Part shown: positions 46,191 to 58,296 of the stretch, one piece after another | How the letters are laid out: each line of letters opens with the position of its first letter | Numbering within the stretch: the first letter of the stretch is position 1 | Assembly: GCF_037893015.1 (NCBI RefSeq) | Contig: NC_133666.1 | Coordinates: 565,671,459 to 565,735,458, forward strand | Source of the DNA: Macrotis lagotis | Taxonomy: Eukaryota > Chordata > Mammalia > Peramelemorphia > Peramelidae | Direction of reading: 5' to 3' | DNA: 64,000 nucleotides | The notes under the pieces: generated by a model | What the model saw: only the letters and a program-made list of their open reading frames with translations | The model's database searches: none | Told to the model about the DNA's origin: nothing | Program-made: the position numbers and the translations under genes

Positions 46191-46879
46191 AATACAAGTA
46201 TTTTATACAACTTAAATGCAAGTCATTATTGGTAATTTATTCATCTTTTCCCATTACTTTTTATATTGCTGATAATTTTGATTTCGTTACTATTACTATG
46301 AGTGTACTATGCTCATTACTATGAGAATAATCACGATTTAAAAAATAGACACTGAGCAAACTCATGCAATTTTCCAAATTAGTCAGTCAATAGACATTTG
46401 TTAAGTACCTGTCATAAATAGGCATTGTACTTAGCACTGAGCATACAAAAAGAGACATTGATTAAATCTAGTTTTTGCTCTTTCTTCTTTTTTCTGGATC
46501 CAGCCCTTGTCCATCTGTATTGCCTGTCCACATTATGAATTAATGGACTATATCTCATACATGTACATTTTTTCACTATTTTTTTAAAGTTGATTTTCTT
46601 TTTTGGGGTAGTCATTGAAGGAACCCTATAATCTATATGAAGTCAATACAATATCCTCTGCAAATTAATACCTCTAGAAATAAAGGGATCTCTTTCCTTT
46701 TGATCTTGTACAGACATCATTCAAGATAGTGACAATTGCTTTTTAAGAAGTATATATCTCCTTATTTTTATAGTTTTCTGGTACTGATGAATGATTTTTA
46801 AGTTAACATATTCATGGCAATCCCATTTCTGGAGGAGTCTTCTAAGCTACAGTTTGCTCTGTCATGTCGAGTGTTTTTT

Positions 46880-47400
46880 TAAAATTGTTTTATGAATGTT
46901 TTTCTTTTTCATAACATTGTTACTTTTCTCTTACTGCCTCATACTCTCTCCCCAAATGAGTACTGTCAAACAAAATATATCAATACATTACCAATGAGTA
47001 ATGAGTAAGAGTGTTTGCTTTATTCTGCACCTGTAGTCTACTGCTTCATTAAAAGTTGGGAAGTACACTTCACTGGCAGACTACTGTGAAGTCAGGCTTA
47101 GCCATTGCATTGTTTTCATACTTTATTCTTTTCCTTTACATTATTGTGATCACTGTTGTTCTTTTGATCCTGTGTGTTTTGTTTTGTGTCATTTCACAAA
47201 AATCTTCCCAAATTTCTTTGAATTCAATGGATGTCATGGAATTATTAATTTGTAATGTTGTTGTTAGATAATTTATTCAGCTACGCCCAATAAAGGAACA
47301 CTTACTTTTAATTTAGTTTAATACAATTGCTGTTATAAAATAAGTTTAGATTAAATTCAGTACTTAAGTTGCTGTTATAAATAATTTTGTGTATATGGAA
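46880..47400 (-). mobile_element. L1 3'-end fragment in EMC2 intron 1
   Basis: Diverged antisense L1 tail ('aaattgttttatgaatgtttttc', 'ataataattttgtgtatatgg'). It is assigned by resemblance to other L1 tails here and weakly bounded. Confidence 0.4.
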
Positions 47401-47534
47401 ATCTTTCCTTCTTTCTTTGACCACCCTGGTTATTATAGGTGAAAGCCTATCATCCTAAACCCTAAAACTTAGGGAATAACAGTATCCCACAAATCACTGA
47501 ATTTGCTTCCATCACAGCCCTTGTGCCCATTATT

Positions 47535-47698
47535 ATTTTTTGATTTTTTAGTTTTTTTGCAAGGCCCATGGGGTTAAGTGGCTTGTCCAAGGCCACAGCT
47601 AGGTAATTATTAAGTGTCTGAGGCCAGATTTGAACCCAGGTACTCCTGACTCCAGGGCCACTGCTCTACCCACCATGCCACCTAGCTCCCCCCCCCCC
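47535..47698 (-). mobile_element. WSINE1-like SINE with 17-bp TSD and C14 run
   Basis: Antisense copy. Flanked by the perfect 17-bp CCCTTGTGCCCATTATT at 47518-47534 and 47699-47715. The head end carries an expanded run of 14 C (47688-47701) overlapping the duplication. Confidence 0.95.
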
Positions 47699-47715
47699 CC
47701 CTTGTGCCCATTATT

Positions 47716-48110
47716 GAAGGAAGAAATCAAAGGGTAGAGGCAACCCATGTTCCTTAGCAGCAGCAGATTATCACCAGCAACAACAACTGCTAACCAGCTT
47801 CCATGAACAGGCAGATGGGTACAGAAACCCTGGGAGTGGCAGCAAGTACTAGTTCTTCTAGCCCAGCCCTCATAGCATTTTCTGAAGAGATAACTCCTGT
47901 CAACTAACTGCCATATCCAGGGCACCTGAGGGAGAGGCAGGTGGTCGCATGTGCCAGCCAGGTCATAATCCACTACCACCACTGTGGCCACCCTCTCCCT
48001 TCAGACTCTGATCCCAAGAGCCTTGAGAGGAGCAGGATGAAGGTTGCTTCCACCCCAGAGTTTCTACCTGTAGACCTGGAAAGCAACTGTTGGGAGATGC
48101 TGCTTAGCAG
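47716..48110. other. GC-richer unrecognised block in EMC2 intron 1
   Basis: About 400 bp with clearly higher GC than its surroundings, CAG/CAA-rich near 47757-47790. No splice-bounded frame is obvious. It could be a leader of an old LINE or LTR. Confidence 0.35.
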
Positions 48111-48329
48111 TTGCTCCTGAAGGTGTGGATAGACATAGCTACTGAAGACCACGGAAAGAAAATTCTTGCCACCAAAGTCCTGTTAAATAGTTCACTGTTA
48201 GAAACTGATATCCTTTTATCAGTGGAAGTGACATTAAAGAATGAGCATTATTTTTTGCATTGCTACTTCACCTTCCTAATCCTGGGACTTTTATGTTTGA
48301 CTTGCAGTGTTGCCTATGTGTTGGATCCC

Positions 48330-48420
48330 CCTTTAGAATGTGAGTTTTTTGAGAGCAGGGCTTATCTTTTCTTGTTGTATTGCTAGTGTTTAGTATTAGT
48401 AATTATTTAATAAGTTCTTC
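48330..48420 (+). mobile_element. L2 3' end
   Basis: Sense: 'tttagaatgtgagttttttgagagcaggg', 'attgctagtgtttagta'. Confidence 0.6.
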
Positions 48421-48424
48421 ATTC

Positions 48425-48520
48425 ATTCAGGGTCACAAAGTCAGTATTTATCAGAGAGAGAACTTGAATTCAGGTCTCCTGCCTTTAAGGTAAACTCCTT
48501 ATTTACTGCACACTGCCTTT
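48425..48520 (-). mobile_element. MIR fragment
   Basis: Antisense: 'gggtcacaaagtcagtattt', 'cttgaattcaggtctcctgcc'. Confidence 0.6.
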
Positions 48521-48739
48521 CTCTACCATTAACAAGTTTTTAAAAAAAATATTCCAAGTATTTAAAATAATCATTCACTTTATCCTTTTACAGTTTGTAT
48601 TTTTGTGCATATTTTATAATGTATGCATATACTTGTATAATAAATGTATATAATTGTGTATACAACTATTCAAGGTACATGAAATTAAAATTTTCATTGA
48701 TAGGGGAGCGTTACCAAAAAGTTGACCTATCTGTTTAGT

Positions 48740-48865
48740 TGCTTTTGACATTGAAAAGTTGAATGATTTGCCTGTGGTCACAGCTAGTAACTATTAGAAA
48801 AAGAACTTGAATCTAAGTATTCTTGACTCACAAGTTCTCCCCTCTATCCACTATGCTCTCTACTT
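48740..48865 (-). mobile_element. MIR fragment just upstream of exon 2
   Basis: Antisense: 'gatttgcctgtggtcacagc', 'cttgaatctaagtattcttgac'. Ends about 90 bp before the exon 2 acceptor. Confidence 0.6.
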
Positions 48866-48879
48866 CTCTGACTTCTTAA

Positions 48880-49083
<204 letters not shown>

Positions 49084-49719
49084 TAATTGTTATTATATTA
49101 ACTTACATATTTTTGTATAAAAAGCACAATTTCAGGTAGATGAATTTTATAGATGATTTGTTGATGAGAAAAAAAATAATCTACCTAAGAGCTACAGAGA
49201 ACCTACAGCTACAGATATCACCTACTGTTCATGTACCACCTGGTTTCCATTGTTGACTCCAGCTCATGAATTTCCTTATATGATACTTTAGCTACTGAAT
49301 TTTGTTGTGCTTAATTTGTGCCCTCTCTCAAAGATCAGTAAATTTCTTTTTAATGTGGTTACATCCTCCTCTGATTACAGATAAACAATCTAGCTTTAAT
49401 TTAGCAGATGATCTTCAAGAGTTATTGTGACCGAAATTTCAGTTTTGCAGTTAATCTGAGTTAACACTTTCCAAATTTTGACTAGTCCTTATGTTACCAG
49501 GCAAGTGTTAGCAAATTTCCAACTTGGTAGAATTGACAAGAGCTTGCTAGTATTAACTTAGACTCTGAAGAACCCCGAATCACTTATAAATCACAGTGAG
49601 ATATTGAATTGAAGTCTTTAGTGGTATACTTTTATGTACTATACTGTATTATTATAGAAATTCTGGTGACTAGAGATTATAGTTTGAAAAAAAAAGCCCT
49701 GATTTTGGAATTAAGGGAA

Positions 49720-49860
49720 TAAGCTTTAAAATTAAAATAGTTTTTGTTACTTTCTAGCTGTTTAACCTCGAGTAAATTGATTTACTTCCCTGGATCTCAG
49801 TTTTTTTCATCTGTAAAATTAGTTGGACCTAGATGATCTTTAAATTCTCTTCTAAATCTA
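49720..49860 (+). mobile_element. MIR fragment
   Basis: Sense: 'ctagctgtttaacctcgagtaaattg', 'ttcatctgtaaaattag', 'cctagatgatctttaaattc'. Confidence 0.7.
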
Positions 49861-49869
49861 TCTTGCTAG

Positions 49870-50910
49870 TGCTCTCACTACATAGTTGAAATTCCTTCCC
49901 ACCAATACTGTATCTTAATTTCAGCAAATTTGATCAACTCTTCTTTGATAACCATATTATAAAATTAGGCATATTTTGACTGATTGAGCAACTATGGTCA
50001 GATTAATGATTTGATGTCAGTGTCACTTCTATCCTTGGTACCTTTCTATTTATCATTTTTATCAGTGTTTTGCTTGAGGATTTAGAGGCATGCTTATCTC
50101 ATTTCATGATGGGATAGAGGTATAGCTGCTCCCTGTGCCCTGTGATTTTTATGGTCTTGATAGTTTTGAAGGCAACAAGAAATTAAATTCAGAATTCAGC
50201 ATTTGAAATTAAGATTTTTAAAATGCCATTGCAGAGAATAAGATAGGATACTAGCATGTACAAAAGTTTTACAGAGTTTTTATAATCACACTAATTCAGT
50301 ATGAGTCAAAAAAGCAAATGTAGCATTAGGAGATACAAATAAAAGCAAACTGTCCAGATTAAGGGAGGTAATATAGTTTGTTGATGTCCCATCTCAGACC
50401 CCATAGCAGGTATTCCAAAACTTTTCTTGCCTAAGTCCTTATTAACAGTCAATCATTTATTTGCTAGACAGTTATTGGCTTCAGTTATTATGAATGATAC
50501 TGTTGCCAAAGAAGCTGGTGTCGCCAATAAAGATTGAGAACTCCTGTGAAAGTGAAAGAATTCACTACTAACCCTGGAGTTGAAATAGCTCAGAATTTTA
50601 ATTCACAAGCCTACAAACTTCACAGATTAAAACCTTTTTACTAAAGAGACAACAAGCTATTTGTAAGCAGCTTGAGGACTAGGCAAAGCACCTGAGGGAA
50701 GAGTGAAAGGAAAACAGCCAGAAGACCTGACTGAATTGAGACTCCAGTGAGACTGGAATCCTGGAGTACAGGGCTTAAGCGTGAGGACAGACTGAACTAG
50801 GTGAGACTGCCTGAGGATAAGGGAGAAAAGAATAGAGACCATAGTTCTCCATTTGGGAGCTTGTGGTTCTAACTTAGAAAGACAAAGTGCCCATCCTGCA
50901 ATTTTTTTTT
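49870..50910. other. No feature seen (EMC2 intron 2)
   Basis: No clear repeat, exon or motif was found. Confidence 0.4.
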
Positions 50911-50914
50911 TTTT

Positions 50915-51200
50915 GTCCTTCATTCCTGTCATGACATCAGGGAGGTGATGTCATGACAATCATGTAAATTGGATTTGAGTGAGGGGATGCTGTGCTAAGT
51001 CACCAGCCTTACTTTCTCCACCAGAGTCATCTGAGTCCAGTGGCCAATTATGAATCAGGATGACTGGAGATGACTCTGGACTGTGAGACAATAAGGATTA
51101 ATTGACTTGCCCAGGGTCATATAGGTAGTGTCAGTTGTCTCAGGTCATATTTGAACTCTGGTCCTCCTGACTCCCCAGTGTTCTATCCACTGTGCAGGAA
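50915..51200 (-). mobile_element. Tail-type SINE, full length, EMC2 intron 2
   Basis: Antisense copy of the 12668 type: 'catcagggaggtgatgtcatgac', 'gatgactggagatgactctgg', 'gtcctcctgactcc' and head at 51190. Confidence 0.85.
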
Positions 51201-51459
51201 TGAAGGAGGAAGAGGCTTCTCTTCCAGGGACCTTTCATTAAATGCATTTCTACAGTGGATTGGACAAGATGGCACTTGGAGAGTAATCTAGCATCTAGTT
51301 TGACACACTAGTGCAAGCATGAATCAGGTTCAAAGTGAAAGGTCAAGGATTTTTTTTTTAACAGTATAGAGGTTACAAGGACCAGTAAGATTACAGGATT
51401 TTAACAGTGCAAAAAAAGATTACAAAATGTTTCCAAATGCAATATTTCCTTTGCCCATA

Positions 51460-52890
51460 ATTCTTGCATCAATATAATCCCTCTTCTCACCAGTTCACAT
51501 TCTAATGGGAGTCAATAATGGCCTATGTGAGCATGTACAAAAAACCCCTACTTTTTAAAAAGTAGTTGGAAAGGTGAGGCACTAGTAGTTAATGTGATCA
51601 AAGAAAAGAAAAACATTATGCAGTAGGTTTTGAAGAGAGGGAGGCTATGACGTGGAAATGAAGAGAGTGCCATCTAGCTGATGCAAAGGTACAGAGACAG
51701 GAGAAGAAGTCTCAGGTATGAGGAACAATGGTCATGTCTGGGTCATAGAATATGGAGAGGAGAATAATGTACACCTAGTGTAGGATTGTTGGTTGAGGCC
51801 AGGTTGTAAAGAGATTTAAAAGCTGAACAAAGGAGTTTGTGTTTTATCCTGGAAGCATTAAGAAACCATTGAAATTGATAGAATAGAAAAGTATTACCAT
51901 AGGATCTTGCATTTAGGAACTTCCTCACAGGGGAAGAGATGAGACAGGAAAACCAATTAGGATTATCTCTGCTAGAAGTAAGGAGGGTCTCAAAGTAGTT
52001 GTATAAGCCTAGAGAAAGGTTTGGGTATAAGACATGTTGTAGAAGTAGAAACACCAAATTTGGTACCTGATTGGTTATGTTTGGTGAGAGAGAATAAAGA
52101 CCTGGGGATAGCTCCAAGGTTACAAACCTAAGAGACTGCAAAAATTCTGCCTTTGACAGAAGCAGTGAAGTTTAGAAGAGGGAATGTTTTGGAAGATGAA
52201 ATGATCATTTATGCTTTGGAAATATTAAGATTTTCAGAACATCCAGTTTTAGACAGTAATATAGAATTGAATGTCAGGTGAGAACTCAGGACTATTTAAG
52301 AATCTAGATATCATACACATGAAAATGTGATAATTAAAATCTTGGGAACAGTTGAGTTAGATTGTAATGGTTTGGGTGCGGGCCTAAGACTAAACCTTAG
52401 AAAACACCCATGCTTTAGGGGATATGATTTCTGTGATGAAAGAGTGAGAATAGGAGAGAATAGTGTCATGCAAGCCTAAGGAGCAAGGAAGGATTATCTT
52501 TTTGTAAGAAATTGGGGAAAAAATTAAATTTTTTTGGATTTTTGGATTGGATTTGGAAATGAAGAGAAAGGGGCCTCATTTGAATAGTCTCAGGTTTCTT
52601 AGGAAAATGAAGAAGGTCCTTAGCTCAAAGAAAGCATGGAGGCAGAAGTGAATAAAGGTTTGGAAAAGCTTCTGTGGGAAGTGAGATAGGGAATCATTTA
52701 GGGATGATTTAAAGGATCATTTTCCTGTAATATAGCCCAGTTGAAGTTGGATGAATTAATTTATAATGTATCCAGTCAGCATGATTGTGTGACTTCATTC
52801 AGTAGCATATGAGTTGAAGAAACAAATTGTGGAAGAAATCTAGGGCTGAAGTTTAGCAAGAGACAAGCAGTGATCATACAGGGGATAGTG
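51460..52890 (-). mobile_element. Long L2 copy, EMC2 intron 2
   Basis: 1.4 kb antisense L2: 'cattctaatgggagtcaataatgg', 'ggccaggttgtaaagagatttaaaagc', 'agttttagacagtaatatag', 'gggaacagttgagttag', then upstream ORF2 matching 41715-42300. The 132-codon minus frame is decayed RT. Confidence 0.8.
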
Positions 52891-53124
52891 GAAATTAACT
52901 TTGCATCTGATATAAACTAAACATTTCTTCACTAAAAATTTCTCTGTTATCATCGGCCAGCTTTTCCTTTTCTCTTGTCAGAGGAAGAAGTATGCATATT
53001 GCTTCTTCTCTCTTACTAATTTGGGCTTTGGAATCCCATTTCCTCTTGTTTTCTTCAAAGTCTGGTTCTGTCAGTTTATAGGATCCTAGATTTGATCTGG
53101 AAGGATCATTTGATACCATGTAAC

Positions 53125-53285
53125 CTAACCCCCTTTTTTTTGTAATAGAGGAAGAGACTAAAAGTCAGAGAAATTAAGTGATTTTACCAAGGTAACATAG
53201 CTAATGAGAGTCAGAGATAGCATTGAACTCTGGTCTTCCTGAGTCCCAGGGCAACTCTGCTATACTATATTGCTTCTCAGGTCCC
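53125..53285 (-). mobile_element. MIR fragment
   Basis: Antisense: 'agagaaattaagtgattttacc', 'tagctaatgagagtcagagatag', 'ctctggtcttcctgag'. Confidence 0.65.
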
Positions 53286-53569
53286 CCATTGACTCTTCTT
53301 TATGATGATATAGATGCTATTTCACTATACTATTACTAGTAATAACAGTCCATCATATACTACTTTGAGGTTTATAAAGAATGGCATTGGCTTCATCACA
53401 TAATATCTGAGTATCAGTTTACTCATCTAGAAAATGTGAAGTTTTGACTAGATGAACATTTTTCTATCTCCAATTCTTAGTACAGTGCCTAGCACATAGT
53501 CTTGCTTAACAAATGATTGATTACTTTCTCACACTTGATATTATGGTCCTGTGCCAACAACATTATGGG

Positions 53570-53690
53570 GGAGGCAACTTAAATATTATTTTACCCATTT
53601 TGTAGTTGGGTAAGCTGAGACAAAAAGGAAGTGAAGGAGTTCCCAGAACTACACAGTTAGTAAATGTCAAAGGTGAGAGTTTTCTGACTA
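53570..53690 (-). mobile_element. MIR fragment
   Basis: Antisense: 'acccattttgtagttgggtaagctgag', 'actacacagttagtaaatgtc'. Confidence 0.65.
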
Positions 53691-53998
53691 AAAAACTTAT
53701 TTGTTTTTAGATTTGTAATGTTGAACATCAATGCATCTAAATTTGTTTCTAAGGTCCAATTAAATTACTCTCCAGATGCAAAGTATACTATTTTTATATC
53801 ATTCCCTTCAAGGATCCATCACCATTTTTTTGTCTATTTTAATCATTTTGAAGTCTTTTCTAATTGATACAAACAATTTTAAAGTTAAAAGGCACCTTTA
53901 ATGACCAAACTCCATCCTGAGAAGTGATCACCTAGTCACAAAAAGATTGAACAAAGCTGCTTATACCTCCTTGTTCCTTGACTCTGTAGTGAGTGGAT

Positions 53999-54000
<2 letters not shown>

Positions 54001-54078
<78 letters not shown>
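54001..54078. repeat. (GT)n microsatellite
   Basis: About 39 GT-type units with a few interruptions (TT, TC, TA), at the 5' side of an L2 3' end. The Cys/Val-rich open frame over it is meaningless. Confidence 0.97.
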
Positions 54079-54080
<2 letters not shown>

Positions 54081-54084
54081 GGAT

Positions 54085-54205
54085 TTTGTCTTTCCTGGCT
54101 TGATTGGAAGTTTTTTGAGGGCAGGGATGAATTTATTTTGTCTTTGTATTCCTAGATCCTACAACAGTGCCTGGAACATTGTTTGGACTATAGGTTGATT
54201 GATTG
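54085..54205 (+). mobile_element. L2 3' end next to (GT)n
   Basis: Sense 'tttgagggcagggatgaatttat', 'acaacagtgcctggaacattg', 'ttgattgattg' terminus. Confidence 0.75.
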
Positions 54206-54214
54206 TTATCCCTA

Positions 54215-54930
54215 TAGTGTGCAAGTCATTCTTTTGATTTTAAATTTTTCCCTCCTTTTCATTATTTCATAAATTTTTTTTCTAGATTTCTTTGTATTAC
54301 TTATTTATATCCTAACTACATTTTGATATTTCATTACATTAATATGCCATAATTCATTACACCATTCTTCTTTGGACGACTTAAGGATTCTTTCAGTTGT
54401 TTTTTTTCTGTTATGTAATGATGGCGCTATGAAAATCTTCAAAAAAGATTGCTTTTAGTTTTTTTTATAATAGGATATATTTCCAGGAATGAAGTCAAAG
54501 AGAATGATTTTTTTCTTAACTTTTATTATTATGCCAAACTTCTCTCTAAAAATAATTTGACTAATTTGTAGTTTTACCAGCAATGGAGGAACATACTTTT
54601 TCCCCTACAACTATCAGTGTTGTGTCTGCTTTTCAATATTTTTGCCAATATTATAGTGAGTTGGCACTTTGAAGTATTTTAACTTGATTCTCTTGGATTA
54701 TCAGTGAAGTTGATCATTTTTCTAAGTGATAATTAATGGCTTGTGTTTCTCTTTTGACAACTGTTTATATCCTTACACTAATTAACCATTGTGCCCATTT
54801 GTCTGAATTTTTAGAGGACTTTTTATCTGTCTTATTTGCTATAAATATTTTTGAATGTTGTTTTTCTTTTGTGTTTTTGTTGTGGAGTTTCAGGTTCATC
54901 TACCTTGTTTTTTCCCATTTGTTAAAGAAA
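54215..54930 (-). mobile_element. L1 3' end / ORF2 C-terminus in EMC2 intron 2
   Basis: Antisense L1: 'accagcaatggaggaacatac' and 'tttgccaatattatagtgagttgg' parallel 27480-27600. Old and diverged. Confidence 0.65.
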
Positions 54931-55489
54931 AAAATAGTAATTTCATTTGCTGAAGAATAATAATTGTTTCCTTTCCACAGCCATGAACTCTAGAAATGAT
55001 TGTAGAAAAAAAGACCTCATCATCTTCACCTTTTCTTTACTGTTAAAGAGAAGACCTCAACCCAATTCTCCTCTATGGAATTCTTTTTCTTTTACTTCTG
55101 TAATACCGAACTCTTTTGGTACCCCTATATTGGTGATCATTTCTTCTCACTCTTTCCCCTGCAACTCTTCACTCCCCCTTTACTGCCTGCTTTTTCTTTG
55201 GCCCTTTGATTATTTGTTCCACAAAGTTCTGGAATATTCTCCTTTTTGCTTTCGGTAATGTCTTCAGGGATGATCTCCATCTGACCCATAGTCTTAGATA
55301 TCATGTAACAATGGTGTTACAGTCTCTATTTTCAGAAATAAAAGGCCAGTTGTCTATGTCATATATTTACCTGGACTTTTTACTTATAATTGGGCTGCCA
55401 AACCAAGTCATTTTGTCTGATATTTTAATAGTTGTCATTTATACACATCTAAAAAGATAAATGTTCTTAAACTCTTCACTTTCTTTTAT

Positions 55490-55527
55490 CCCCTATTTCT
55501 AGTAATTTCCCCTATTTCTAGTAATTT
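55490..55527. repeat. 19-bp perfect tandem duplication
   Basis: CCCCTATTTCTAGTAATTT occurs twice head to tail. Confidence 0.97.
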
Positions 55528-55609
55528 ACTGAACTCCTTGGATTCTGACCCTGTAATAGCTTTTGAATATGTCCTCTTCTTTTTAATGAATAACTTTGAA
55601 CATAGTACT

Positions 55610-55985
55610 TATGCTCAAAATCCATTCAGTGGCACCTCATAACTTATTGAATAGAACACAACTTCTTTGCTTTTCAACAGTTTGGTATGCTAGCTAGTTT
55701 CTGAGCCTATTTTTTGTACTTTTCTTCTTCCATCATTGAAATGCTACCTACCTACCTTTCAAGTCCCAGTCTCAAAGACATTTCTTTTCTGAAGTCTGCA
55801 GTGGTATTCCCCTTTCTTTTCTTCCTCCTCAGAACAGATGCAGTATCTCCCTTTGAACATTTTGTACTTGTTCATTTCTTTCCATAAAGTTTCATATTTC
55901 CTTTTCTCTTGTTTGTAATTTTTTCTTTTAGGCCTCCTTGAGGACAGGGACCACTTCATTTATCTTTGTATCCATCCATTCAATC
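55610..55985 (+). mobile_element. L2 3' part
   Basis: Sense: 'ccattcagtggcacctcataac', 'cttgaggacagggaccacttc', 'tttatctttgtatcc'. Confidence 0.65.
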
Positions 55986-55999
55986 AGTAAACATTGGAC

Positions 56000-56196
56000 A
56001 AGTCACTTAACTTTGTTTGTCTTGCATCCAGGGCCATCTCCAGTCCTCCTGATTCATATCTGACCACTGGACCCACCTAGAAAGTGAGGATGCTGATTTA
56101 ACACAGCACACCCTCACTCAAATTCAATTCATGTGCTTGTCATTCCTTCATGATGTCATGGTTTTCTTTGAGAGTGAAGGACAAACATCATTAAAT
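56000..56196 (+). mobile_element. Tail-type SINE, 5'-truncated, EMC2 intron 2
   Basis: Sense copy: 'tctccagtcctcctgattcatatctgacc', 'catgtgcttgtcattccttc', 'gagagtgaaggacaaacatcat'. Confidence 0.8.
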
Positions 56197-56318
56197 ATTC
56201 TGGTGCCTACTGTGTGCCAGGAACTATTCTAAACTCTAGGAATACAAAAAGGGACAAAAGACAGCCCTTGCTTTCAAGAAACTTATGATCTCATAGGGGA
56301 GACAAGCGCCTGTGCGTG

Positions 56319-56368
<50 letters not shown>

Positions 56369-56530
56369 CAAAGCAAGTTTTATATAGAATAAATAGGAAA
56401 TAAGAATGCATTAGAATCAACAGGTATTAGGAAAGGTTTCTTGTAGAAGGTATGATTTTATTTGGAACGTCAGGAAGTATAGTTGAGGAAGGAGAGCAGT
56501 CTAGGCAGGGGAAATAGTCAGAGAAGAATG
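56195..56530 (-). mobile_element. L2 3' end with internal (CA)n
   Basis: Antisense 'ggtgcctactgtgtgccaggaac', 'cagcccttgctttcaagaaac', 'gaggaaggagagcagtctaggc'. The alternating tract at 56311-56370 lies inside it. Confidence 0.7.
56311..56370. repeat. 60-bp alternating purine-pyrimidine tract
   Basis: TGTGCGTGCGCGCGC followed by (AC)n and CATGCA. It is strictly alternating over 60 bp with a CG core. Confidence 0.95.
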
Positions 56531-56929
56531 TCTTGAATCATATCCTTCATAGCACCTAAAACAGTTCTATGGAGTTGGTCATTGATAAACATTTTTCTAA
56601 TGAATAGAATGTTAGTCAGATTACTCAGATTTGAACTATTTCTTTTCTTACTCTAGGTATTAAAATTTAAAAGCTTGGAAAAACCAGCTATCACTTACAC
56701 GAGAGCAACTTTGGCAGGGGACATGAAAAAATCATATTGTTATGTATTGACAGTTAAAAGATATGGTAATATTTATCTGGCAAAGACTTTAGAGGGAGAA
56801 TGTTACTCTTTATGGGATGTTGTATGGTAAAGAATATAGATTTATTTCTTGTTAATTCAGAAGGTAGAACTAGAACCAAGGGAATCTCGGTAGTTCTAAA
56901 TTCAATAAATATTAAGTAACTAAATTACA

Positions 56930-57610
56930 TGCAAAGGAATCTGGGAATAAAAAGACAAATAAGTTTCTGCCCTTATAGAGTTTATAAAAAGATACAGCAT
57001 GTAGTGCAGATAAACACACAGTCATAAAGTCATAAGAAATAGAAAAAGAACAACCAGAGGGATCAGGGAAGTCCATGTGGAGGAATAGCTGATGAACTGA
57101 ACATTTTTAGTCATATGTTTCTGAAAGCCTCTGACTGAGAAAGAGAGGGCTTTGCCAGCAAGGGGTGTAGATCTGTGGAGTCAACTATATGGAATGTGAT
57201 ATATGGAGAACAGTAAGTGATCAGTTTGACCAGAATGTGGATCTCATGAAATGAAAGGTAGGTAGGAGCTGGTTTATATGGAGGACTTTCAATGTCAAGT
57301 TGAGGACTTTGTATTTTTTGATGATTGGAGAGGGGGAAGGAAGAAGAGAACTGAAGGTTTTGAGTAAGGCAATGACATGGTCAGATCAGTTTCTTAGGGA
57401 GTATATTTTGGTTGGTATACTGAGTTTAGATTGGAGAGAGGAGAACAAAATAGAGGTATTATAGTGGACATTGAAATATGTATATAGGAATTGAAGTAAG
57501 AAGCCAGTGGATGGGAGAAATTGAAGATTAGAGAAAGATTAGTAGACTTAATTTCTATAGGGAATGAGAGGAGATAGAGGACACAAATAGAAGGCTCACT
57601 GTTTTTTCAG
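56930..57610 (-). mobile_element. L2 3' part
   Basis: Antisense: 'ttctgcccttatagagtttataaaaag', 'gactttcaatgtcaagttgagg', 'aaggcaatgacatggtcagatc'. Ends 340 bp before exon 3. Confidence 0.75.
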
Positions 57611-57639
57611 GGACTTAACTGAATCCCTCCCCAATATTT

Positions 57640-57815
57640 TCTCCTTCCTCAAATTTTTGATTGCAGTAATTTGCACTTATCTGTGCTTCTGTTTACATAC
57701 TGTATGCTTCTAGACTGCATAAAAGCACTCTGAGGGCAGAGGCAGTTTTTTGTTTTGCTTTTGAATCCTTAGCACTTAGCATCCAAAGGCACTTAATTCT
57801 CATTGGATTGAATTG
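57640..57815 (+). mobile_element. L2 3' end
   Basis: Sense: 'gagggcagaggcagttttttg', 'aatccttagcacttagcatcc'. It lies tail to tail with the antisense copy, 135 bp before exon 3. Confidence 0.65.
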
Positions 57816-57918
57816 GAGAAAGGAATAAGGTAGGAGTTGTTTTCAGTAAGGTAGGAGTTATTGCTATCTGTTGGGAAATAAAGGGTGTTTTATGATGTTT
57901 TAGGCATTTTTATTTTAA

Positions 57919-58023
<105 letters not shown>

Positions 58024-58255
58024 TAAGCTATATTTTACTTGCTTTCGATATTCTTTGTAGTTACAACTTAGCATGGGAAGATGTTGCTTGGATTTTTAAA
58101 ATGCTTTAGAAGCAGTCTAATTTTTAGAAAAAAGACTGCTTTGAGTTCATAAACCATTTATTTTTACTCAAAATCCTTAAATGCCAAGAGGATAAAAGTC
58201 TAAAGGTATGTGATATGATTCTTAAGTAAGGCATTTTGTTTTAAACCACACACAA

Positions 58256-58296
58256 ATATATATATATATGTATATATATACACACACACATATATA
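58256..58296. repeat. (TA)n/(CA)n alternating tract
   Basis: TA repeats flanking a GT and a (CA)5 segment, 240 bp downstream of exon 3. Confidence 0.9.

Noticed and set aside
47599..47991. 130-codon minus frame as a gene
   Set aside because: Runs from an unrecognised block into a SINE; no conserved domain, promoter or splice context.
51743..52141. 132-codon minus frame in EMC2 intron 2
   Set aside because: Decayed L2 on the minus strand.
53947..54198. Cys/Val-rich 83-codon frame
   Set aside because: Translation of a (GT)n microsatellite.
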